A stretch of 34,642 nt of DNA from a virus. Location: positions 1 through 34,642 of IMG/VR virus record IMGVR_UViG_3300027763_000139, one strand, 5' to 3'. A program made the translations under genes and the position numbers. The notes beneath the pieces are model-generated. The model ran no database searches, was not told the DNA's origin, and saw only the letters and a program-made list of their open reading frames with translations. This document shows positions 1 to 7,800 of the stretch, in pieces (position 1 is the stretch's first letter; each line of letters opens with the position of its first letter).

Positions 1-39
1 AGGTTTACAATCATTATAAAAAAAATAAAAAACAAAAAA

Positions 40-216
40 ATGGCAAAGTCAACTCCAAACTTACCGGCATCATCAAGAATGAAAATGCCTTCAGGACCGG
101 TGGCTCCTTCAATTAAAAATGCATTAAAAGCAAAACCATTAGCTATGACAGGTGGTGTTCCTTCTAAAGGACCTATCAAAGGTGCAGGCAAAGGTGCTAC
201 TAAGAAAGCAATGTAA
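40..216 (+). CDS. Small basic hypothetical protein (58 aa)
   Basis: I do not recognise this protein. The frame runs from ATG at 40 to TAA at 214 and encodes 58 residues rich in Lys, Ala, Pro, Gly and Ser, with almost no acidic residues. The tail, around GAGKGATKKAM, is strongly basic, so the protein is probably disordered and may bind nucleic acid. The start follows a long A-rich stretch with no Shine-Dalgarno sequence, like other starts here. It heads a run of very short genes of similar composition (next at 238) on the same strand with small gaps, consistent with co-transcription. A virion or DNA-condensing role is only inference. Real coding is supported by position and stop-to-start spacing rather than by homology. 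Confidence 0.6.
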   Translation: MAKSTPNLPASSRMKMPSGPVAPSIKNALKAKPLAMTGGVPSKGPIKGAGKGATKKAM

Positions 217-237
217 TTAATTTTTAAAAAAAAAGTT

Positions 238-420
238 ATGGCAAACGGATTAAAAAAATCAAAAGATGAAATTATTCAAGACAACCTTGAAATTTCTGAA
301 GAGGTATTAGCAGAAATTCCTAAGGCGAAAGCCCCAAAGGATGAATATGTTATTCCTGAGATAAAAGAAAAAGACAAACGTCAAGACCCGGGACATTCAA
401 GAAGAGACTTTAGAAACTAA
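238..420 (+). CDS. Small charged hypothetical protein (60 aa)
   Basis: The protein has 60 residues and is highly charged. The first half is acidic and probably helical (EIIQDNLEISEEVLAEIPK); the second half is Lys/Arg-rich and ends DPGHSRRDFRN. There is no signal peptide or membrane segment. The ATG follows an A-rich leader 21 bases after the preceding stop. The short Arg-rich tail looks like a conserved peptide of small phage proteins, but I cannot assign a function. It sits between two other tiny basic proteins and is probably co-transcribed with them. Confidence 0.6.
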   Translation: MANGLKKSKDEIIQDNLEISEEVLAEIPKAKAPKDEYVIPEIKEKDKRQDPGHSRRDFRN

Positions 421-421
421 T

Positions 422-444
422 TTCTGTGTGCGTAGCATACAGAA
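422..444 (+). other. Intergenic hairpin
   Basis: TTCTGTGTGC at 422-431 pairs with GCATACAGAA at 435-444, giving a 10-bp stem with one G-T pair around the loop GTA. No T-run follows on the plus strand, so it is not a standard intrinsic terminator. It begins one base after the TAA of the upstream gene and lies just before the gene at 462. It may be an mRNA-processing or stabilising element; the role is unknown. Confidence 0.45.
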
Positions 445-461
445 TCAGAAACTGTTAAGAT

Positions 462-752
462 ATGGCTGATAAGTCAAAAATGCAATGTAACCGTCCTACT
501 GCTTCGGATAGACCGGGGAAAAAGAAGATGGTTAAAGCCTGTTCCAATGGGGAGGAGAAACTCCTCCACTTTGGAGCAAAGGGATATGGGAATAATTACT
601 CTGCTGCTGCTCGCAAAAGTTTTAAAGCAAGACATAGTTGCGATACAGCTACAGATAAATTAACTCCAAGGTATTGGGCTTGCAAAAACTTATGGGCAGG
701 ACCGGGTGGTTCAACAACAAGTAATCCTAAAGGTCGTAAAGGCAAATATTAA
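462..752 (+). CDS. Conserved-looking small basic Cys-containing protein (96 aa)
   Basis: This is a 96-residue strongly basic protein. The central part reads HFGAKGYGNNYSAAARKSFK, followed by ARHSCDTATDKLTPRYWACK and an Ala-Gly-Pro-Gly-Gly segment, and the C-terminus is KGRKGKY. Four Cys residues plus His residues around the central block could bind zinc, but there is no clean zinc-finger spacing. The pattern of a basic patch followed by RYWACK/LW resembles small conserved phage proteins of unknown function (DUF6321-type sequences are a possibility I cannot verify). The next gene starts 11 bases downstream. A nucleic-acid-associated or minor virion role is inference. Confidence 0.65.
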   Translation: MADKSKMQCNRPTASDRPGKKKMVKACSNGEEKLLHFGAKGYGNNYSAAARKSFKARHSCDTATDKLTPRYWACKNLWAGPGGSTTSNPKGRKGKY

Positions 753-762
753 ATCTAATCAA

Positions 763-936
763 ATGGAGCAACAAAATAAAAGCAAAGGTCTTGGAGACAC
801 AATTGAGAAAATTACAACTATAACAGGAATTAAAAAAGTTGCTGAAGCTATAACTAAGGTTACAGGAAAAGATTGTGGATGCAAGGCAAGAAGAGACGCA
901 TTAAATAGAGCATTTCCTTATCAAGATAAAAAATAA
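763..936 (+). CDS. Small conserved-looking CGC-motif protein (57 aa)
   Basis: I chose the ATG at 763 rather than a longer frame reaching back into the previous gene, because it is preceded by AATCTAATCAAATG, one mismatch from the start leader found at 3810, 4311, 12324 and 18960. The 57-residue product has an amphipathic helical part (GLGDTIEKITTITGIKKVAE), then DCGCKARRDALN and a terminal FPY. Two Cys separated by one residue next to a basic stretch may bind metal or form a disulphide. I have the impression of a recurrent small protein of Bacteroidetes phages with no established function. It ends 5 bases before the next start. Confidence 0.65.
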   Translation: MEQQNKSKGLGDTIEKITTITGIKKVAEAITKVTGKDCGCKARRDALNRAFPYQDKK

Positions 937-941
937 AAAAT

Positions 942-1427
942 ATGTCAGTTTTTAAAACAACTTTTTCAAGAGCATTGGCGGTTATTCCTTCGGATAACGC
1001 AGTAGTACCTTCTCCGTATCTTATACATACAGGTGCTAATACAAGTGTTGTAACAAATAAATTAATTACCGTTACAGGTGATTTTATTTTTGACAATGTA
1101 AAAACAGGTGATGTTGTTTATAATATTTCTGCATCAACAGCAGCAACAGTAGTAACTGTTGATAGTCAAACTCAACTTACCTTAAATGCCAACATTTTTC
1201 CAACAGGAGGTCAAACATTCAGAATTTACCAACAATCACCTCAAACAGGTCTTGGTAATACGGGTGCTTTCTTATTTATTGGTGGTGCAGGTAATGTTGC
1301 AGTTACTACTATTGGTGGTGATGATGTTACATTTAACGCTACTCCAATTGGAACAGTTTTACCTGTACAAGTTTTAAAAGTTAAAGCAACAGGTACTACA
1401 GCAACTCTTATTAACGCACTTTGGTAA
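942..1427 (+). CDS. Small beta-rich virion protein candidate (161 aa)
   Basis: The protein has 161 residues, is rich in Thr, Val, Gly and Ala, and has no membrane segment or signal peptide. Residues about 30-96 (TGANTSVV ... GDVVYN ... LTLNANIF ... FRIY) form a beta-type module that recurs at residues 116-182 of the neck-region protein at 22394. Residues about 108-161 contain a second beta-rich unit (VAVTTIGGDDVTFNATPIGT and a terminal TGTTATLINALW), typical of small surface or decoration proteins of tailed phages. The neighbours are small late genes upstream and a coiled-coil membrane protein downstream. I infer a capsid-surface or tail-associated structural protein; the exact role is unknown. 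Confidence 0.6.
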   Translation: MSVFKTTFSRALAVIPSDNAVVPSPYLIHTGANTSVVTNKLITVTGDFIFDNVKTGDVVYNISASTAATVVTVDSQTQLTLNANIFPTGGQTFRIYQQSPQTGLGNTGAFLFIGGAGNVAVTTIGGDDVTFNATPIGTVLPVQVLKVKATGTTATLINALW

Positions 1428-1437
1428 TTCAACTACT

Positions 1438-1731
1438 ATGATGAGCAACCAAGAAAATAGCAGACTTGATATTATGGCAGACGAATTAGAGTCCATTAAG
1501 GGCAATATGGCTGAGATGAAAGCTATGCTTAAAGATGTCTATACACTTTTAGCCGGCAATCCCATTGACAAAGATTCAAATGGTTTAATAAGTGAGTTTA
1601 AAGAAGTAAAGAAGCAGTTATCTGATGTAAAGACAGAACTAAAAAGATATAAGTCTTACTTCTATGCATTGGTTACATTGGTTGGACTCGGAGCATTAAA
1701 AGTTATTACTGAATTTATAGTTAAAAAATAA
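1438..1731 (+). CDS. Coiled-coil protein with C-terminal membrane anchor (97 aa)
   Basis: Residues about 8-70 form a long heptad-like helix (ELESIKGNMAEMKAMLKDVY, then EFKEVKKQLSDVKTELKRY). A single hydrophobic segment follows near residues 72-92 (YFYALVTLVGLGALKVITEF), and the protein ends KK. Two adjacent ATGs (1438 and 1441) are possible starts. The architecture resembles small holin-associated proteins such as the haemolysin XhlA type, in which a coiled coil precedes one C-terminal membrane helix. The lysis genes begin about 700 bp downstream, so a lysis role is plausible but unproven. Confidence 0.6.
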   Translation: MMSNQENSRLDIMADELESIKGNMAEMKAMLKDVYTLLAGNPIDKDSNGLISEFKEVKKQLSDVKTELKRYKSYFYALVTLVGLGALKVITEFIVKK

Positions 1732-1736
1732 ATGCA

Positions 1737-2315
1737 ATGAAAAAATTACTTGGGATATTATTCTTATTAGGTTTAACAACTATTGGATTTGCTCAAGAAA
1801 AAGGATTAGCAATTGTAGTTGGTAAGTTTGCTTATTGTGGAGCAAGTGCAACGCAGGCAACAAAAGACTCTATAGTTGTGCTTGGCAAGAAATTCTTAAA
1901 AGGAATTGCAACTTGTCCTGTATTAGATGGTCCTTCTGTTGTAAATACATATTTGATTAGCAATCCAACTATTACTCCTGACGGAACAGCAAAAACTGTA
2001 TGGTCATTGTTTTGGTATTACGACTCAGTAGTTCAAGCACCAAGTTGGAAAACCGCACCTACACAAAACCGTACTTTTGTTGTAACAAATGAACCGGGTG
2101 GTGGAATGAGTAATATGTGGTGTATGCCTTGTAAGATATTACCTAAGAAAGTAAATGGCGTAACGCTTGCAGAGTGTGAGGGTCCTATTAATGAGTCAGC
2201 ATTTCCATTAGATAAAGCAGTTAGAGTGATTCCCGGAATGACGTCTGTTACGCAGGCACCATTAGGAGCAACTTATCCTGTAGGAACAGTTGTACCAAAT
2301 TTTAAAAAGAATTAG
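1737..2315 (+). CDS. Secreted cysteine-containing protein (192 aa)
   Basis: The N-terminus is a clear Sec signal peptide, MKKLLGILFLLGLTTIGFAQ, with likely cleavage after FAQ, the usual end of signal peptides in Bacteroidetes. The mature part of about 172 residues has several Cys, including a WCMPC segment (CxxC spacing) and a single Cys in LAECEG, and it is rich in Pro and Gly. WCMPC resembles a thioredoxin-type CxxC, but no thioredoxin fold elements are recognisable around it. It begins 5 bases after the membrane protein at 1438. In a phage late operon an exported protein could act at lysis, in superinfection exclusion or in the envelope; I cannot choose between these. Confidence 0.6.
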   Translation: MKKLLGILFLLGLTTIGFAQEKGLAIVVGKFAYCGASATQATKDSIVVLGKKFLKGIATCPVLDGPSVVNTYLISNPTITPDGTAKTVWSLFWYYDSVVQAPSWKTAPTQNRTFVVTNEPGGGMSNMWCMPCKILPKKVNGVTLAECEGPINESAFPLDKAVRVIPGMTSVTQAPLGATYPVGTVVPNFKKN

Positions 2316-2317
2316 GA

Positions 2318-2449
2318 ATGGCAAAAGCAACAAGTGGCAATGCTTATATTAGCAAGCCAAAAAAAAGGGGACTTGCGGCAAAGACACAAACGAGCAAGAC
2401 CAAGACAAGTAAACTTTATAAGAAACAATATAGAGGTCAAGGACGATAA
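2318..2449 (+). CDS. Tiny basic protein (43 aa)
   Basis: This short frame runs from ATG at 2318 to TAA at 2447, two bases after the previous stop. The 43-residue product is extremely basic, with about 13 Lys/Arg and no acidic residue. Its central part is rich in Thr, Ser and Lys, and it ends KLYKKQYRGQGR. It is probably disordered and nucleic-acid-binding by composition. It resembles the other small cationic proteins at 40 and 462. Support comes from the tight fit between neighbours and the composition; no function can be assigned. Confidence 0.5.
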   Translation: MAKATSGNAYISKPKKRGLAAKTQTSKTKTSKLYKKQYRGQGR

Positions 2450-2460
2450 ATAATACAACT

Positions 2461-2754
2461 ATGGCAGTTAAAAACCTAAATCCTGTAACGAGTATAATGG
2501 ACTTCAAAACATTTGCGAAAAATCCAATTGTAGCTACGTTATTCTTGGTATTGATAGCAATATCGTACCTATACATAGACGTTAAGTCTACTTTTAAAGA
2601 GCAAATAGTATCTCAAAATGTAAAGGTAGAGAAGTTAGAGGGTAAGGTTGAGATAATGCAAATTACACTTAGAAGGACTGACTCGTCATTAGCAGCAGCT
2701 ACGTCAAAATTGAGCACGTTAGAGCAATTAGGTAAAATTCAAAACATTAAGTAA
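2461..2754 (+). CDS. Inner-membrane/coiled-coil protein, i-spanin-like
   Basis: The protein has 97 residues. A hydrophobic segment at about residues 22-40 (NPIVATLFLVLIAISYLYI) is preceded by Lys residues and followed by a long helical, heptad-rich region (about 45-90). This fits an N-in, C-out single-pass protein with a periplasmic coiled coil, the layout of inner-membrane spanins. The stop overlaps by one base the start of a lipoprotein-like gene, the usual order of a two-gene spanin pair, and holin and endolysin genes follow. The role is inferred from architecture and context. It could equally be a holin accessory protein. Confidence 0.5.
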   Translation: MAVKNLNPVTSIMDFKTFAKNPIVATLFLVLIAISYLYIDVKSTFKEQIVSQNVKVEKLEGKVEIMQITLRRTDSSLAAATSKLSTLEQLGKIQNIK

Positions 2755-3110
2755 TGAGATACTTAATTTTTCTTTTTTTAACAGGTTGTACTTTAACCGC
2801 TCAACAACAAAATGCTGAGCAGCAGAAAGATGCTGAGTTTAATAAACTAATTGATAATGCAAAACAAAATCAAAGCACTTTTAAAAAAGTACATTCCAAA
2901 GCTGAGGCTAAAGAAAAAAGAATTGTTTCTCAAACAATTAATAAAATTGTAACATTAAAGGAAGAAGTTAAAGACCTTAAAAACGAGATTAGTGAGATTA
3001 GTGGAATAAAAGTTAGAATAGATACAATATACATACACGACACTATTCAGATTAAAGAGAAGAAGAGTTTTTGGGGTAAGACTAAAGTTGACACTACAAA
3101 TAACGAATAA
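2754..3110 (+). CDS. Lipoprotein/secreted coiled-coil protein, o-spanin-like
   Basis: The N-terminus MRYLIFLFLTGC ends in a lipobox-like LTGC, with C12 as the lipidation candidate. Cleavage after LTAQ by signal peptidase I is an alternative reading. The remaining 106 residues are strongly charged and helical (KKVHSKAEAKEKR, then LKEEVKDLKNEISEISG), with a C-terminal part rich in Asp/Thr/Ile and Lys. The start overlaps the preceding membrane-protein gene by one base, suggesting translational coupling, and the holin start follows immediately. A periplasmic partner in outer-membrane disruption is inferred. A second, separate spanin candidate lies at 3810. Confidence 0.5.
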   Translation: MRYLIFLFLTGCTLTAQQQNAEQQKDAEFNKLIDNAKQNQSTFKKVHSKAEAKEKRIVSQTINKIVTLKEEVKDLKNEISEISGIKVRIDTIYIHDTIQIKEKKSFWGKTKVDTTNNE

Positions 3111-3377
3111 ATGAAAAAGATTTTTGTATGGCTTTCAGGATTTTTTTCCTCAGAAAGCGGAACATCAAGCAAGAGATTAGTAGGTATAATTGGTGCGTTT
3201 GTACTATTTTATACTTTGTATGACAACTCAAAGACTACAGGTAATTTTGCTCCGGCAGATTCACTTGTATGGGCAACGTTTGCACTTAGTGCTGTGGCAT
3301 TAGGTCTTACAACCATTGAGTCAGTAACAACCCTTGTAAAAGGATTTAAAGGAACAGATACTAAAAAAGAAGAATAA
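3111..3377 (+). CDS. Holin (two membrane helices)
   Basis: The 88-residue protein has two predicted membrane helices, about residues 22-40 (RLVGIIGAFVLFYTLYD) and about 52-75 (SLVWATFALSAVALGLTTIE). A short charged N-terminus precedes them and a Lys/Glu tail (KGTDTKKEE) ends the protein. Length, topology and position fit a class II holin that permeabilises the inner membrane to trigger lysis. The stop overlaps the endolysin start by one base. The SKRLVGIIGA segment and the LVWATFALSAVALGLTT helix resemble small holins common in Bacteroidetes phages. Confidence 0.75.
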   Translation: MKKIFVWLSGFFSSESGTSSKRLVGIIGAFVLFYTLYDNSKTTGNFAPADSLVWATFALSAVALGLTTIESVTTLVKGFKGTDTKKEE

Positions 3378-3841
3378 TGAAAATCAGCGAACATTTAGAT
3401 TTGTCTGAGTTAATCAGAAGCGAATCAGCAAAACGTAATGGTATTAGTAATATGCCTACAGATGAGCATATTGCAAATTTTAAGGAATTAGCAGAGAAGG
3501 TTTTCGAGCCTATTAGAGCAAATTTTAGATGCCCAATTCACATTTCAAGTGGATACAGGTCTACTGAACTTAATAAGTGTATTGGTGGGTCAGCTACATC
3601 TCAGCACTGCAAAGGTCAAGCAATTGACATTGATATGGATGGCACTCCAAATGGAGTAACTAACAAGATGGTCTTTGAATATATCAAAAATAACTTGGAG
3701 TTTGACCAATTAATTTGGGAGTTTGGTAGTGAAGAGAATCCTGATTGGGTTCACGTTTCTTATAGTGAAGGTAAAAACAGGGGTCAAATTTTAAAAGCAA
3801 TCAAATCAAATGGTAAAACATCTTATACTAATATTACTTAG
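3377..3841 (+). CDS. M15-family peptidase endolysin
   Basis: This 154-residue protein carries the motifs of zinc D-Ala-D-Ala carboxypeptidase-type M15 enzymes. These are SGYRS at 58-62, SQHCKGQAIDID at 75-86 (zinc ligands H77 and D84), LIWEFG at 112-117 with E115 as the likely catalytic acid, and WVHVS at 124-128 with H126 as the third ligand. The family cleaves peptidoglycan cross-bridges or stem peptides. There is no signal peptide, consistent with release through the holin encoded just upstream (one-base overlap). The last 32 bases are also the start of the downstream lipoprotein gene in another frame. Confidence 0.9.
   Translation: MKISEHLDLSELIRSESAKRNGISNMPTDEHIANFKELAEKVFEPIRANFRCPIHISSGYRSTELNKCIGGSATSQHCKGQAIDIDMDGTPNGVTNKMVFEYIKNNLEFDQLIWEFGSEENPDWVHVSYSEGKNRGQILKAIKSNGKTSYTNIT
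3799..3812 (+). promoter_or_regulatory. AATCAAATCAAATG start leader inside the endolysin gene
   Basis: AATCAAATCAAATG ends on the ATG at 3810. The same 14-mer ends on the ATGs at 4311, 12324 and 18960. Here it is embedded in the endolysin reading frame, arguing that it marks a translation start rather than simply being intergenic filler. No Shine-Dalgarno sequence is present. Confidence 0.6.
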
Positions 3842-4265
3842 TTTCTTACTATTCTCTTGTGCCTCAAGGAAGGTAATGGTTACCAAGACACAAGTAGAGA
3901 CACATATTGACAGCACGGCTGTCGAAAAAAAGGATAGCGTTTCTGTACAGCAGAACGCTATTTCTATTAAAGAGGACATTGATGAGATTGAGATAGTCCC
4001 TATTGATACAGCTAAGCCATTAGTAATTGATGGTAAGCAGTACTTCAATGCGACAGTTAGGCTTAAGAAAACACGAAGACACATAGTAGATTCTTCAAAA
4101 TCTACTGTATCTAAGTCGTCTGAGAATACCATTTCCGTCAAGAAGGACATTAAGGCTAAAGGTTTTGAGAAGAAGGTCGACAAAAAAGCAAACTATTTTG
4201 TGTTTTTGTGGTTGCTTTTGATTCCAATAGGGATATGGTTTGGCAGAAAGTATCTCCTAAAATGA
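3810..4265 (+). CDS. Unimolecular spanin (u-spanin) candidate
   Basis: The 151-residue protein has a lipoprotein signal at its N-terminus (MVKHLILILLSFLLFSCAS, lipobox LFSC, acceptor C17). A long charged helical middle follows, then a hydrophobic segment in the last 25 residues (YFVFLWLLLIPIGIWFG) and a basic end, RKYLLK. A lipid anchor at one end and a membrane helix at the other is the diagnostic layout of unimolecular spanins such as phage T1 gp11. These bridge outer and inner membranes and fuse them in the last step of lysis. The gene starts in another frame inside the endolysin gene (32-base overlap), as spanins often do. Function is inferred from architecture and context. Confidence 0.7.
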   Translation: MVKHLILILLSFLLFSCASRKVMVTKTQVETHIDSTAVEKKDSVSVQQNAISIKEDIDEIEIVPIDTAKPLVIDGKQYFNATVRLKKTRRHIVDSSKSTVSKSSENTISVKKDIKAKGFEKKVDKKANYFVFLWLLLIPIGIWFGRKYLLK

Positions 4266-4279
4266 TAATTTTTATTTAC

Positions 4280-4313
4280 TATATTTGTATAAATTAAAAA
4301 ATCAAATCAAATG
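4280..4313 (+). promoter_or_regulatory. Bacteroidetes-type promoter plus start leader
   Basis: TATATTTG at 4280-4287 matches the Bacteroidetes -7 element TAnnTTTG and continues TATAAAT. The AATCAAATCAAATG leader follows at 4300-4313 and ends on the start codon of the next gene. An almost identical block lies at 18932-18962. No clear -33 TTTG is visible at the expected distance. It would drive the fibre module with a very short 5' leader. Confidence 0.6.
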
Positions 4314-4553
4314 GCAAATTTAACAGCAGAAGAATTAGACTTTATTAAGACAGGTTCAGCAGAGTACACTAAGATTAAAATAGGTCTTGGTGAACTTGAA
4401 TTACAAAAACAAGGGTTAATCAAACAAGCACATAGTATTGTTGAAGCCTTTACCAACAATGAGAAGATTCTTATTGAGAAGTATGGTGCTGATTCAGTAA
4501 TTAATATGCAAACGGGCGAAGTAACCCAAAAAGAACAAGAAAAAAATGAGTAA
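4311..4553 (+). CDS. Small helical hypothetical protein (80 aa)
   Basis: The 80-residue protein is mostly helical and charged (LTAEELDFIKTG, KIGLGELELQKQGLIKQAHS). It has a C-terminal KYGADSVINMQTGEVTQKEQ segment, then a Glu/Lys tail, and no membrane segment. The helix-hairpin-like pattern with a KYG..SVIN.QTGE end resembles small proteins of T4-like and Bacteroidetes phages of unknown function. It is the first gene after a promoter and overlaps the next gene by 8 bases, so it is probably made together with the fibre proteins. A chaperone or assembly role is speculation. Confidence 0.65.
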   Translation: MANLTAEELDFIKTGSAEYTKIKIGLGELELQKQGLIKQAHSIVEAFTNNEKILIEKYGADSVINMQTGEVTQKEQEKNE

Positions 4554-4815
4554 AATTAATTCATATAGTGTTGTTGCGGTACCAAAACTAACAGACAAAC
4601 TTGTAGGAACAAGCATTGATGGTGTTCCTGCGGATGTCACTTATAATTTTACGTTACAGCAGCTATTAAATTTATTTTCCGCAAATTTTAGTGCTTCAAC
4701 TATTATAATAGGAAGTGTCCCAATTTATGCAGATAATGCTGCTGCTGTTGCCGGAGGTTTGGCAGTAGGACAAATTTACAGAACAGGAGATGCTTTGAAG
4801 ATAGTTCACGTTTAA
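4546..4815 (+). CDS. Short protein with fibre-type N-terminal docking module (89 aa)
   Basis: Residues 1-47 match the N-terminus of the giant fibre at 4829 at about 33 of 47 positions (shared MSKI, VPKL.DKLVGTS, TYNFTL, LLNLF). The remaining 40 residues form a short unit ending GGLAVGQIYRTGDALKIVHV, a motif often seen at ends of phage fibre or spike proteins. I infer that the shared part attaches to the virion and that this gene encodes a minimal cap or a second, short fibre. It overlaps the upstream gene by 8 bases and stops 13 bases before the giant fibre. Confidence 0.7.
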   Translation: MSKINSYSVVAVPKLTDKLVGTSIDGVPADVTYNFTLQQLLNLFSANFSASTIIIGSVPIYADNAAAVAGGLAVGQIYRTGDALKIVHV

Positions 4816-4828
4816 AATTTTATAGCGG

Positions 4829-7800
4829 ATGTCAAAGATTAGTATATACGAAGTTGTCCCTGTACCCAAATTAGCTGATAAGTTAGTAGGTACAAGCGTG
4901 GGCGGAGACCCCGAGGATATAACATACAACTTTACGTTAAGTGAGTTATTGAATTTGTTCATCCCTAATATTCCGGGAAATACATTACAAGGAGTATTGG
5001 ACTTTGGCAATACCGCAACTCAGGATATTATCTTGAATGGCACAATATTTACAACATATCTTGAGGTAACAGATACTGCAACTATTTTAGATAGTTTTTT
5101 AACAGGTGATACTCATATTACCGGTGGTTTATACGATAGATTAAACTCAGTAGGAACAGCCGGTCAGATATTAAGAAGCACCGGAACTCAAGTAGAGTGG
5201 TACACTATTCCAACGGTTATACCTGACTTACAACAAGTTTTGACATCGGGCAATACGGCTGTAAATAATATAATATTAACAGGTAACTTAAGTGCTAACA
5301 ACGCAGCTTTATTAACATCTACTATTTCTACAAGCCTTACTTTGCTTGGGACGTTGAGAGATGGACTAAGTTCAGTTGGAACAAATAATCAGGTATTATC
5401 TTCAAATGTAACGGGAGTTAGATGGATAAATTTACCTGTTTATAGTGCTACGTCACCTTTGTTATACAACTCAGGCACAGGCGTATTTAGTATTCAGCAA
5501 GCAAATGCTTCTCAGAATGGATATTTATCAAGTGCTGATTGGATAACATTTGATGGCAAGCAAACTGCTATAAGTTTAACAACAACGGGAAATAGTGGAG
5601 CGTCAACTCTTGTTGGGGCTACAATTAATGTTCCTAACTATACATTGTCAGGGCTTGGTGGTGTACCACTAACAAGGACGCTTACGATTAATGGTGTTAC
5701 TTATAATTTAGCAGCAGATAGGTCTTGGACGCTTGCTACAGGTGTTTCATCTGTTACAGCGACAACTCCATTGTCTTCAACAGGAGGCGTTAATCCTGAC
5801 ATATCAATACAACAATCAAGCAGTAGCTTAGATGGATACCTATCAAGTACTGATTGGTTGACATTTAACAGTAAGCAACCGGCAGGCAACTATATCACTT
5901 CGTTAACAGGCGAAGCTACAGGTGCGGGTCCGGGAGCAGCATCAGTTATACTTAGTAATGCTGCTGTAATAGGAAAACTTTTAACAGGATTAAGCATAAC
6001 AGGAAGTGCAATAACTTCTTCGGATAGTATTTTAACAGCTTTTGGTAAAGTACAAAATCAAATCAATGGATTAATTGGCGGTGTTCAATTCCAAGGCGTA
6101 TGGAATGCAGCTACTAACACACCTGCTTTAGTAAGTAGTGTAGGTACGCAAGGATATTATTATATTGTAGATGTAGCAGGAAATACTAACTTAAATGGTA
6201 TTACTGATTGGCAGGTAGGTGATTGGGCAATATTTAATGGCTCTACGTGGAACAAAGTAGACAATACAGACTTAGTTACTTCTGTCAATGGACAAGTTGG
6301 AGCGGTAAGTCTTACGACTGACAACATACCGGAAGGAGCAACAAATTTATATTACTTAGACTCAAGAGCAAGAGCGGCACTTTCATTTGCGGCAGGCTCA
6401 GGAGCGTACAATGGTACAACAGGGGTAATTACAATACCAACTGACAATAGTCAGATATTAAATGGAGCAGGATATATTACATTAGTATCATTGAGTGCGA
6501 CATCTCCGTTAACTTATAACAATACTACAGGAGCATTTGCTATTCAAGTAGCAAATACTACTCAAGATGGTTATTTAAGTAGTACTGATTGGAACACATT
6601 TAATGGTAAGCAACCATTTTTAGGCGGCACGGGTTTAGTTAAATCTGTTGCCGGTGTTATTTCATATATTACTGACAACTCAGCTAATTGGAATACAGCA
6701 TACAATGATTCAATTGTAAGTGCTGCAGTTACGGGTACAGCAACAAAGACATTAACACTTAACCAACAAGATGGTGGCACAATTACTGCAAGTTGGTCTG
6801 ATATTGATACGGGACTAACATCAGTTGGGGTAAGTATGCCATCAGCGTTTAGTGTTGCAAACTCACCATTGACTTCAAATGGCACAATCGCTATTACAGG
6901 GTCGGGGAATACACTTCAATATATTGATGGAACGGGAGCACTTCAAACATTTCCATCTTTAACAGGATACGTGCCTTATACGGGAGCAACTCAGAATGTT
7001 GACTTAGGGATATATAATTTAACGGCTGCTTCTTTAATTAAAAATGGCGGAACATCAGGTCAATTTTTAAAAGCTGATGGTAGTGTTGACTCAAGTGCAT
7101 ATATTGTATTGGGTTCACTTAGTGCTACGGCTCCATTGTCATATAATAACACTACGGGTGTCTTTACCATTAGTCAATCAGGAGCATCAACTAATGGATA
7201 CCTTTCTTCAACAGATTGGAATACATTTAATAATAAGCAGGCAACAATAACTCTTACAACTACGGGTTCAAGTGGTGCAGCTACATTAATTTCAAATACT
7301 TTAAATATTCCTGATTACGGGTCTGCTTTAAGTGGATATGTACCTACAAGTAGACAATTGACTATCAATGGTACTGCTTATGACTTAAGTGCAGATAGAA
7401 GTTGGAGTGTTGGTACAGTTACATCGGTAGCTGCATTAACATTAGGAACGACAGGGACTGATTTAAGTTCATCTGTAGCTACAGGAACAACAACTCCTGT
7501 AATTACATTAAACGTACCTACAGCAAGTGCTGCTAATCGTGGTGCTTTAAGTGCTGCTGATTGGTCCACATTTAATACTAAGGTAGGTGGAGTTACAGCT
7601 ACGTCTCCTTTATTTTCAAGCGGTGGGTCTACGCCAAACCTTACAATTCAACAGTCAAGTGGTAGTCAGGCAGGATATTTAAGTTCAACTGATTGGACTA
7701 CTTTTAATAATAAACAAGCAGCGGGAAGTTATATTACCTCTCTTACGGGTGAGGCTACGGGCACGGGTCCGGGAGCGACAGCAGTAACATTAAACAACGC

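Noticed and set aside
3806-4183. Minus-strand open frame opposite the spanin gene
   Set aside because: It lies opposite a well-supported lipoprotein gene, and every other gene is on the plus strand.
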